DNA of 64,000 nt from Ursus arctos (lineage: Eukaryota; Chordata; Mammalia; Carnivora; Ursidae): positions 68,638,727 to 68,702,726 of the forward strand of contig NW_026623100.1 in the NCBI RefSeq assembly GCF_023065955.2. The letters are read 5' to 3'. The stretch's first letter is position 1. Every line of letters begins with the position of its first letter. This document shows, in pieces, positions 56,363 to 64,000 of the stretch. The notes beneath the pieces are model-generated. The model saw nothing but the letters and a program-made list of their open reading frames with translations. It was not told the DNA's origin and ran no database searches. The translations under genes and the position numbers were made by a program.

Positions 56363-57140
56363 CCAGGCTTTTACCAGCAGCCTTCTGCTTCAGCTAAGCT
56401 TTTTAAAATCCTTTACTCTCTTTAGGCTTTCCTTTTCTAGGTTCTTCACTGGCAAGGTAATTGTCAAAGATCTCTTATCCTGAAAAAGATCACACTAAAT
56501 TCTTTATGACTTTAACAACTCTCTCTAAAGAAAGAGTCCCCTTTTATTGTTGTTGTCGTTGTTGTTTTAATAATAGGTGAGAAGTTATCTGTTAAATGAT
56601 TCTTGGTTATGCTTATTTGCTTTTGGAGATGGAAGGAATGAAATCTCTAACCTTTTGAAGAGGAAAACTGTATTTTGAGATGTTCCCTTGTTTCTAAGAA
56701 GCACTCCAATAGTAACTGTCTTAATTCTCTGCAAATGGCAATAACCTCTAAGTCAGTATTATATTGGATCGTAGGAAATAAGAAGAAATAAATTGCTCAC
56801 CTTTTGCAGGCAATTTAATTCTGTGGCTCCCTGACCTGCCTACCTGGAGTATTGGGGGACAGGGAGGGTGCTCTAAGGCAGTCTGATGAACATGCACTTC
56901 CAGGTCATACTCTGACTTACAATAAAATGGTCTGAACTGTTTGTGTGGAGCTACTGGAAAATGTGTATCAGCACCTTGGCCAGCGATCACTGCAGTCTAA
57001 TAAGAGCAGGACCTGGACTGGCTCTCTTGTATTTCATGAGGCATTGTCCCTTTTCTCTCCCTACCCCACCTCATCATAGCAGGACCACTTTTCTCTGACT
57101 CTTGCAGATGTTTTTGCCATTATGTGAAAATTTTTGAACC
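56363..57140. other. Unassigned sequence
   Basis: A TTGTTGTTGTCGTTGTTG patch lies at 56548-56567. The 80-codon minus frame at 56748-56990 has no domain. Region 56810-56970 is more G+C-rich than average; no family recognised. Confidence 0.4.
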
Positions 57141-57144
57141 AGAA

Positions 57145-57325
57145 AATAGAAGTTACTGAATCTCTCTAAACTTCAGCTTCTCCAATTATAAACTGTAAGT
57201 GAAAATCCCTAACTCAGTAGGTTGCTATAAGAGTATGAGTGTTTAGTCTTGTGAAGTCTTATGAAGAATGCCTTGTGGCTCCTAGCATACAGTAGGGTCT
57301 AAAAAGAGATAAATGTTTGTTAGTT
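57145..57325 (+). repeat. MIR SINE 3' half
   Basis: GAATCTCTCTAAACTTCAGC, TTCTCCAATTATAAACTG, TAGGTTGCTATAAGAGTATG and CTCCTAGCATACAGTAGGG follow the MIR core-to-tail order (acctctctgagcctcagtttcctcatctgtaaaatggg). Confidence 0.75.
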
Positions 57326-57935
57326 CCACCAGTATCTCATGGTTATATATTGCTTTAAACATAGTCTCCCTTTTATTCTTTAATTATTTGTAATAAGTAA
57401 TACAAAAATCCCACTATTCTATATTGGGAAAGAGAGCCTTGTGTATGCAGTCTTTCAGCCCCACTCAGCCAAATAAGAATGAGCCTGGGGCATGAAACCC
57501 TCCCTTACCAAGAGAAAAAGGGCCGCCACAGCCTGCGCTGGCCTTATCAATTTGTGTGGGGCTATCTTTCCCTGTATCATCGGACTCATTGTGCACTCCT
57601 TTGTTCTGTTTATGTGTGTGTGTCATTAAGCACCTGGACAACCCCATTACCATATCTCTTCTGTGGGTCATTCTGAGGTACAAGAGGGTAGCATGCAAGC
57701 CAATGGCCCTGTGTTGGCTTCTGGGAGTGACTGCTGGCCATGGGGTCCAACACCCCCTACTAAAGCTGATCTTTTCCCTTTTCCTCCCTATGTGGGCAAA
57801 GCATTGTTCCATTCCATGCTTGACTGCTTTGTGCTTTCCTTGATGACTCCAATACCAAGATGCAGTGGGCAGAAGTGTGTACTCCTTGTGCTCCTGGTGG
57901 AAAGCAACAGCTGCCACTTGCTCAACAGTTTATGA
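57326..57935. other. G+C-richer anonymous block with frames on both strands
   Basis: From about 57430 composition becomes clearly more balanced. A 150-codon minus frame (57465-57917) is overlapped by plus frames 57479-57676, 57556-57843 and 57663-57935. None has a recognisable domain, and mutual overlap on both strands says that low stop density, not coding, explains them. It could be an unrecognised LTR or LINE block. Origin open. Confidence 0.35.
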
Positions 57936-57939
57936 CAAC

Positions 57940-58375
57940 TCCAGAGATGTACATAACAATTCCAGAGAATTGTTATAAATGTAGAATAAAATATGACAGT
58001 CTCCTTATTAATCCCCACTTTTTCCTCCTCTATCTTACCCAGAGAGAACCATCATTAAAGACTTAGTGTGCATAACACTAGTCATTTTAATGATTTTAAT
58101 TTTTATGTATCTATGCATATGTATGGTATCATCATATAATCACATATCATAATTTTTGTGACTTTGTTTTTCTTAATAATATAATCAGAGATCTTACTGT
58201 CCTTTTTTTAATTAAACTCATAGAATACCATGGTATGGATATATTATAATAATTTGTTTTCCTTTGAGGAGTGTTTTAATTTTATGCTTTTAATTCTGAA
58301 AAATGTGGCCAAATTTTCTTCCCAGAACAATTACATAAATGCACACTTTTCCCAATGACATATATAAATATCCAT
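57940..58375 (-). mobile_element. Decayed L1 3' UTR
   Basis: Reverse L1M 3'-end wording: CCCAGAGAGAACCATCATTAA, GAATACCATGGTATGGATA, GGCCAAATTTTCTTCCCAG and AAATGCACACTTTTCCC. Leads into ORF2-type sequence at 58390. Confidence 0.5.
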
Positions 58376-58389
58376 TTCTTGAATGGGCA

Positions 58390-58815
58390 AATAGTTTATT
58401 TACTTAGCATAATGCCCTCCAGACATCCATGCCATAAATAACAGGATTTCATCCTTTTTTACATTTACAATAACATTCCATTGCTTATATGTATACTACA
58501 TTTTCTTTATCCATTCATCTGTCAAAGGACATTTAGGTGGTTTCCACATCTTGGCTATTGTGAATAATGTTCCAAGGAACATGGGTGTGCAGATATCTCT
58601 TCAAAATACTGATTTCAATTCCTTCAGATACATATACCCAGGAGTAGGATTGCTGGATCATATGGTAGTTCAATTTTTAATTTTGAGGCACCGCCAGCCA
58701 TGCTATTTTCCATAATGGCTATGCCATTTTACATTCCCATTAACAGTGTATAAGAGTTTCCTTTTCTGCACATCCTCGCCAACATTTGTCTTTTTGATAA
58801 TAGTCATCCTAACAG
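58390..58815 (-). mobile_element. L1 ORF2 C-terminal fragment
   Basis: The plus strand reads TTAGCATAATGCCCTCCAG, CATTTAGGTGGTTTCCAC, CTTGGCTATTGTGAATAATG, GTAGGATTGCTGGATCATAT, TTCCCATTAACAGTGTATAAG and CCTCGCCAACATTTGTC, the reverse complement of the L1 ORF2 end. The minus frame 58703-58933 retains only its last part. Relatively well preserved. Confidence 0.85.
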
Positions 58816-59362
58816 ATTTGCATTCTAAAAGGATGCTCTCCTGCAGTGTGGGGAATCTAGAGGTATGAGAATGGAAGCATGAAGATGAAGTTTTTGTTTT
58901 CCTCAAAGAGATGACCAGTTCTCTCAAAAACATATTAAATTATCTTTTTCTCACAAACATAAGAGGTAAAATTAAGGAGGTAAAATTGTATTAGATCTGA
59001 AGCTGATTCTTTGTTACACGCCTTTATTTCCTTTTGTACGTAGGACTATTCTAGTTACATATGGTTTGAATTGGGCCAAGTTTTACCTCATTATTCTTCT
59101 CTTTACACTTCTTTACTGTTGTGCATTTTCTTCTTCATCAGTTGTAGAATCAGCATGAAAACATACATTTTCAAAATGTATTGAGATTAGTTATAAATGA
59201 ATATGGAAGAAATTTACATATTTGCAATATTGAGTCTAAAGAGGGCCCTTTATTTAGTCTTTTTAAAATGTCTATATCACTTTAAACAGAAATCTAGTAC
59301 ATTTCTTGTTAATGTGTTCTTAGGAATTTAATGGCTTTTTGGAACATTTGTGAATGGACTTT
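58816..59362 (-). mobile_element. Decayed L1 ORF2, upstream part
   Basis: TTTGCAATATTGAGTCTAAAG, TTTATTTAGTCTTTTTAAAA and TTGTTAATGTGTTCTTAGG resemble the reverse ORF2 passage 'aatattaagtcttcc...tttatttaggtcttctttaa...ttattcctaagta'. The first 300 bp are not securely matched. Confidence 0.5.
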
Positions 59363-59377
59363 TAAAATTACACTTTT

Positions 59378-59563
59378 GGGGTGCCTGGGTGGCTCAGTTG
59401 GTTAAGCATCTGACTTCAGCTCAGGTCATGATCTTGGGGTCCTGGGATCCAGCCCTAGAGCCCTGTGAAGTGTGGTGTCAGGCTTCCTGCTCAGCAGGGA
59501 GTCTGCTTGTCCCTCCCCTTCTCCCTCTGCCCCCCCCCCCATGTTCTCTTTGTCTCTCTCAAA

Positions 59564-59606
<43 letters not shown>

Positions 59607-59617
59607 AATCTTTAAAA
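59378..59617 (+). mobile_element. Can-SINE with expanded AAAT tail
   Basis: GGGTGCCTGGGTGGCTCAG, TTGGTTAAGCATCTGACTTC, TCATGATCTTGGGGTCCTGG, CCTGCTCAGCAGGGAGTCTG, then an eleven-C run at 59530-59540 and about twelve pure AAAT units at 59561-59608. Target duplication TAAAATTACACTTTT (59363-59377) versus TAAAAATTACATTTT (59618-59632), imperfect. Confidence 0.96.
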
Positions 59618-59632
59618 TAAAAATTACATTTT

Positions 59633-59970
59633 AAAAATTTTACCAGTTTAACTGTGCAAATGTTTTATGCAAATGTTTCTCTTGTAGTCAGATGCTTAAT
59701 TCTGTTGTATTATTTTTAATAGATTATTGGTCAATTCTTTAGAATTTTCTAGGTAAATATTTGTATTGCCTTTAATGAGTGACTATTTTGAATATTATTT
59801 TAACAATATTTCTACCTCCCATTTATTTTATTTTAACATATTTGTTAGGACCCTCAATAAAACGTTAAAAAATGTTAAAAAGAGAGTTGACATTGAACAT
59901 CTTAAGATGCTTTCATCACTAATATAGTGAGACACATGTTTTATAATCAAACGCATTTTTAAGCCATAAT
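59633..59970 (-). mobile_element. Decayed L1 ORF2, continued
   Basis: TTCTTTAGAATTTTCTAGGTA resembles the reverse ORF2 word 'ttccttaggattttctata'. Same old element as before the Can-SINE; identity rests on position and a few words. Confidence 0.45.
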
Positions 59971-59974
59971 TTAG

Positions 59975-60120
59975 GGAATACTTACCAAGCATTTCATTTA
60001 ATCTTCATAACAACCTAATGACGTTGTATTCTTAGCATACCCACTTTTTGTATGAGAAAACTGAGCAACTTGCCTGGGACATATAGTAGAGAATAGAATA
60101 CAGAATTTAGAAGACTAACT
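59975..60120 (-). repeat. MIR SINE
   Basis: TTTCATTTAATCTTCATAAC, AACCTAATGACGTTGTATTC, TTTTTGTATGAGAAAACTGAG and CAACTTGCCTGGGACATATAG are the reverse complement of the MIR core. Confidence 0.8.
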
Positions 60121-60514
60121 TTAGTCTTTTTGGAAAATCTTCTCAGGTTAAGAAAGTTTTCTTCTCTTAGTGTACTGAGGGTTTTATCAAGTATGAATGT
60201 TGAGTTTTATCAGCATTCTACTGAGATAATCATATAGTTGTTCACCTTTAATCTTTTAGTATACGGAATTACATTAATAGATTTCCTGCTGCTAATCCAT
60301 TCATGCATTGCGTTCTTGGGATACACCTAGCTGGTAATGACGCACTGGTATATTTGATTTGCTAATATTTTATCTACGATATTTCATCTAAATTTGTAAG
60401 TGAAATTGACATTTTTATTTCATTTTACTAGCCAAGATAAATATTAGGATTAGGATAGGCTTTTAAAATGAAGTAGAAAGATTTCCATGTTTTCTAATAA
60501 TAAAATAGTAATAT
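60121..60514 (-). mobile_element. Decayed L1 ORF2, continued
   Basis: TTAATAGATTTCCTGCTGC, ATTCATGCATTGCGTTCTTGG, GATTTGCTAATATTTTATC and GATATTTCATCTAAATTTG match the reverse ORF2 passage 'ttgattgattttc...ccttgcattcctggg...gatttgctaatattttg'. Consistent with one long old L1 running from about 58 kb. Confidence 0.65.
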
Positions 60515-60709
60515 ATATTTTTTAAAAAATTTATTTATTTGAGAGAAAGAAAGAGAGAGAGCACAAGCAGGGGGAGGGGCAGAGGGAGAGGGAGAAGCAG
60601 GCTCCCCGCAGAGCAGGGGGCCCCCTGTGGGGCTCGATCCCAGGACCCTGGGATCATGACCTGAGGTGAAGGCAGATGCTTAATTGACTGAGCCACTCAG
60701 AGCCCCAAC
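60515..60709 (-). mobile_element. Can-SINE in ancient L1
   Basis: AAAATTTATTTATTTGAGAG, CACAAGCAGGGGGAGGGGC, GAGAAGCAGGCTCCCCGC, intact B-box complement GGCTCGATC, CCCAGGACCCTGGGATCATG and GAGCCACTCAGAGCCCC. Perfect 13-bp target duplication AAAATAGTAATAT at 60502-60514 and 60710-60722. Confidence 0.97.
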
Positions 60710-60754
60710 AAAATAGTAATATTAGTCATCAAAAAACATAGATAACTTTTTGAG

Positions 60755-60912
60755 AATATGCTAAAGCTTTGCATGTATAACCTCACTGAATTCTTACAAT
60801 AAGCCCTATGCAACAGTGATGTAATTATCCACTTATTAAGAGATAACAACAGCTAGGATGTTGAGTAACTTGAGAACACAGTTAGAAAATGGCACAGTCA
60901 TGATTACAAAGA
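60755..60912 (-). repeat. MIR SINE
   Basis: ATAACCTCACTGAATTCTTAC, AATAAGCCCTATGCAACAG, TTATCCACTTATTAAGAG and GTTGAGTAACTTGAGAACAC follow the reverse MIR core. Confidence 0.75.
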
Positions 60913-60924
60913 CTGAGTTCTTAT

Positions 60925-61235
60925 GTCTGCAATGTCTTTATTTCTACGTGATGTTTTCAAATGGTAATTTAGCTGATTAAAGAATTTAAACTTGACAGTT
61001 TCTCCCTCGGCACTTTGAGGATATTATTCCTCTAGGTAGTAGCATCCACTGTGCTGAAGCTAAGTCAGACTCCTATCAATCTGACTGTTGGCCTTTGGAG
61101 ATCTATTTTCTCTCTCTTGAAGCTGCTAAGTACTTCCTCTTATCAATGACTTTTTCTTACACTTTATACAATAGGCCCATGTGTGTGGACTGGGGCGGGT
61201 ACTCGGGTGTTTTAATCAAAGGATTTGGTATTCAA
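60925..61235 (-). mobile_element. Decayed L1 ORF2, upstream part
   Basis: TTAAACTTGACAGTTTCTCCC, CGGCACTTTGAGGATATTATT and CTCTCTTGAAGCTGCTAAG resemble a common reverse L1 passage (ggttgacagttttttctttcagcactttgaatatgtcatcc). Completes the run of L1 pieces from 57.9 kb. Confidence 0.6.
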
Positions 61236-61237
61236 TT

Positions 61238-63120
61238 TTTTTCATTTATTCATTTAATGAGTATTTATTGGACACCTCTGATGTCCCAGATACTGTTCCA
61301 GCTGTGGGGTATAGGTTAGTGAATAAATAAAGGAGAAAATACTGCCCTTACCGAGCTTATTGTCTCATCTGAAGAGTTAGACAAAGGATAAAATAAACAA
61401 GTAAATTCTGCAACATGTTGTACAGTGATAGTTCTATGGGGGAAAATCAAGCAGAAAGGGTGATGTGGAAATTCAGGTTTGGGAGTAGAAATTTTAATAG
61501 ACATGGTCTTCATGGGGTAGGTGGTATTTGAGAGAGTGAGCAATGTGCATGTGATAGAAGGAAGAGGATTCTATTCAGAGAGAATAGAAATGCAAAAGCT
61601 TTGTGGTAGGAGTGTACCTGGCATGCTGGAATGACAGAAGAGGCCACCATGGTTGCAGAGAAACAAACAAGTGGGAGTGGGATAGAGGTAAGAGATGCAA
61701 TCAGAGAGTTATCATAGGACTAACAGTGTAGAACTTCCTAGGCCATTTAAAGAGGGCTCGATTTTAATCTGCATGCAATGGCCAACCGCCAGTGCTTTTA
61801 GCAGAAGAGTTTCTCAACTGGATTTATGTTTTCACAGGATCATCCTAACTATTGTGAATAAATTATACAAGGGCAAGGGCAGAAACAGGAAAACCAGTTT
61901 TCAAGTTACTGGATTATTTTAAAGATTTTAAGAGCATAGAACAACTAGGACCGGTGGAGGTTATAAGAAGTAGTATGATTCTGTACGTATTTTGAAGGTA
62001 GAGCCAAGAATTTGCAGATGGATTAGATGTGGGTTAAAAGAAGAAAGGAGAAATCAAGGAAAAATTTGATCTTAGTCACTGGAATGACTGAGATGCCATA
62101 AGGGGTCTAGAAAAGACTTTGGGAGAAGCAGGATTGAGGGGACATAATAAGACATAATAAGAGACCAGTGTGGTATCTATTACATTGAGGTGGTTATTAA
62201 AACTCTGTAGAGAGTAAGGAGTTGGAAATCTGAGAGTACAGTTCAAGAGAGAAGTCTGAACCAAGATACAATTCTTAGACTGTCCAACTTATACATGGTA
62301 TTTAAAGCCAAGCATTTGAAAAATCTCCAAAAGAGAGACTGGATATAAACAGAGAAGATGGTAGAAGGAAGGAATTTTTAAAGATTGAGACGTGTGGCAC
62401 TCCAACACAACAGTGATGAGATGATCCGTTTCCTTCAGCAAAGGAGACTGAAAAGGGTGAGTCAAATCAGGAGGAAAATCAGAAGTGTGTGGTATCTGAG
62501 AAATTAACTGAAAACATTTCAGAAGCATAATTCAGATGCTACGAATATGTCAAAACTTACCATGGAGTATTAGGGAGGGTCTAGTTCTAATTGTTTTAGG
62601 AGAGAATTGGAAGGACAGGACAGGAAGACAGTAAAATAGACATATAGACAGTGGTTTCCAGGACTTTTGCTGTAAAATAAAGAAGAAATACACACTGCCA
62701 GCTGGAGGTAGAATTGAAGACAGCAGTGGGTTTTTTTTTTTTAAGACAGGAGAAATGAAAAGAGCAATTTCATATGTTGATGGGAATGATCCAGTAAAGA
62801 GGGGGAGGCTGATGATACAGAGAAGATAGAAAAAGTTGCTGGTGTGATGTCCTTGATTACCTCTTGAGGGACTGAGAGCTCCTACACAAGAAGGCTTGGT
62901 CTCAGCTAGGCGTGGGGAGTTCATCTGTAGTTGCAGGAAAGAAGGCATTATATATGGCTGCAGATATGGGTAAGTGCATATGTGGCAACTTGTGAAAGTT
63001 CTCTTCTAATTGCTTCAGGTTTTCAATGACATAGGGAATAAGGTCTTTAAGGAAAATTAAAAATGGTGTGGGAGGTATTACAGGTTTGACAAAAAAGAAA
63101 ATGAAGTAGCCATCTAGGAG
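61238..63120 (-). mobile_element. L2 LINE, about 1.9 kb, collinear
   Basis: From the 3' end inwards: TTTAATGAGTATTTATTGGAC, CTGCCCTTACCGAGCTTATTG, ATGCAAAAGCTTTGTGGTAGG, TTTTGAAGGTAGAGCCAAG, GCAGATGGATTAGATGTGG, ATGGTATTTAAAGCC, TGTGGCACTCCAACAC, GCAAAGGAGACTGAAAAGG, GATGGGAATGATCCAGTAAAG, GTGATGTCCTTGATTACC and GTGAAAGTTCTCTTCTAATTG. All are in reverse L2 order. Unusually long and unbroken for L2; no frame survives, so the five ORFs here are incidental. Confidence 0.8.
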
Positions 63121-63400
63121 ATTGGGCGAGTCAAAGCACTAAAGAAATGTATTATGATTAGCGTTCATATATAAATAGCTCTTATAGATGAACAAGAAAT
63201 AGATGAACATGCCAATAAAAATATGAGAAAGAATGTGTATGATTCACACACACATACATATAAATACATATGGCTAATAATCAGAGGAAGTAATCATTAA
63301 CCTCAATCTTGCTGTAAGAAAGGAAAACTAACACATTGGTTGGTGTCACTGGAGAAACATTCTTTCTAGAGAGCATTTTTTTTTTAAATTGCAAGTTGTT
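63121..63400. other. Unassigned AT-rich sequence
   Basis: A small CACACACACATACATATAAA patch lies at 63245-63265. Nothing else recognised. Confidence 0.4.
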
Positions 63401-63404
63401 ACTT

Positions 63405-63590
63405 AAATTCTGTTAGCATATACGGTAAAATTGGTTTCAGGAGTAGGATTTAGTGATTCATCACTTACGTAGAACACCCAGTGCTCATCACAAGTGCCCT
63501 CCTTAATACCCATCCCCCATTTAGCCCATTCCCCCCACCCCTGCTCCCTCCAGCAACCCTTAGGTTGTTTTCTATAGTTAAGAGAGCAAT
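63405..63590 (-). mobile_element. L1 3'-UTR-only fragment
   Basis: GTGATTCATCACTTACGTAG, AACACCCAGTGCTCATCAC, AGTGCCCTCCTTAATACCC, CATCCCCCATTTAGCCC and CCAGCAACCCTTAGGTTG are the reverse complement of the carnivoran L1 3' UTR. The minus frame 63403-63660 reads through it. No clear target duplication found. Confidence 0.88.
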
Positions 63591-64000
63591 TTGTAAAAGA
63601 CATCATTAGTTTCAACAATATGCCTATCCTTTCACTTGCCTTAAGGAATTTTTCCTCCAAGGAAATAATTGATTATGCTTGAAAACTTTTAATTGTACAT
63701 TGTTTATCTCTATTATTTCTGAACATTGGAGGAAAACGTAAATGTTGAAAGAAGGAAAGTGTATAAGTAAATTGCTGTGAAAGGCAATTAAATTATATTC
63801 AACTAGTAAAATGTTATTAATTGTGGATGGATATTAAAAAGTTAATGAGAAACATAAATGAATTCATGATGCTAATTATGGTAGTGTCTTCTTTTGAAAA
63901 TGTAATGCATATATTTATATTTTGAAAAAAATGAGATTGGCTATGTACAATTTTGGTATTGATTTGGGTCTATTCATTAATTTAACACCATGGAAGTTTT
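63591..64000. other. Unassigned AT-rich sequence
   Basis: Nothing recognised to the end of the window. Confidence 0.4.

Noticed and set aside
57465..57917. 150-codon minus-strand open frame as a gene
   Set aside because: Three plus-strand frames overlap the same DNA and none has a domain; low stop density in G+C-richer DNA explains it. Kept only as an unexplained block.
1..64000. A previously undescribed gene system
   Set aside because: I looked for gene clusters, unusual ORFs and structured repeats on both strands. Everything with clear identity is ordinary mammalian interspersed repeat or microsatellite; the remaining islands are at best candidate regulatory elements.

Overview
The window reads as AT-rich mammalian nuclear DNA from a carnivoran. 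It carries about fourteen tRNA-Lys-type Can-SINEs, which are restricted to Carnivora. Four of them (starting near 14595, 26741, 40513 and 45560) show a young layout that I associate from memory with bears and the giant panda: a GGCGCAGTC-like head, a body with CTCCTCC-like and CGCTGGCTGTCTC blocks, then an AAATAAAT tail. The family Ursidae is therefore an inference; Carnivora is well supported.

I find no protein-coding gene, no exon I can defend, no rRNA or functional tRNA gene, no CRISPR array and no operon-like layout. Every longer open frame either lies inside an identifiable repeat or has no recognisable domain, so the window is best read as intergenic sequence or the inside of a very long intron.

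Layout. 1-4 kb: mostly unassigned single-copy-looking DNA with a CA microsatellite, an L2 fragment and a MIR. 4.1-5.05 kb: a MIR, then an MLT1 LTR split by a Can-SINE with a clear target duplication. 5-14 kb: unassigned DNA with one minus-strand MLT1 and L2/MIR scraps. 14-21.3 kb: a young Can-SINE, a short Can-SINE and a plus-strand MLT1. 21.3-23.9 kb: unassigned. 23.9-29 kb: a nest of minus-strand L1s holding three Can-SINEs and a 1.3 kb younger L1 with its own target duplication. 29.5-30.5 kb: an old plus-strand L1 3' end pierced by young L1 tails. 31.6-33 kb: a long plus-strand L2 split by a Can-SINE. 33.8-38.4 kb: a GT/GA microsatellite, MIRs and L2 ends. 39.7-40.7 kb: an L2 split by a 249-bp L1 tail, then a young Can-SINE. 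41-45.3 kb: microsatellites, one old Can-SINE and a small CpG-dense patch. 45.3-49.5 kb: an L1 tail, a young Can-SINE, a long decayed plus-strand L1 cut by three more Can-SINEs, and a probable solo LTR. 50-56 kb: L1 fragments, an MLT1-like LTR and a hAT-type MITE. 57.9-61.2 kb: decayed minus-strand L1 with two Can-SINEs and two MIRs. 61.2-63.1 kb: a 1.9 kb minus-strand L2. 63.4-63.6 kb: a last L1 tail.

Nothing here works together as a gene system. The informative content is the order of insertion events, a few structured microsatellites, and some repeat-free islands that might be conserved non-coding elements. Family names come from remembered consensus patterns, not from a search, so subfamily assignments and repeat edges are approximate.
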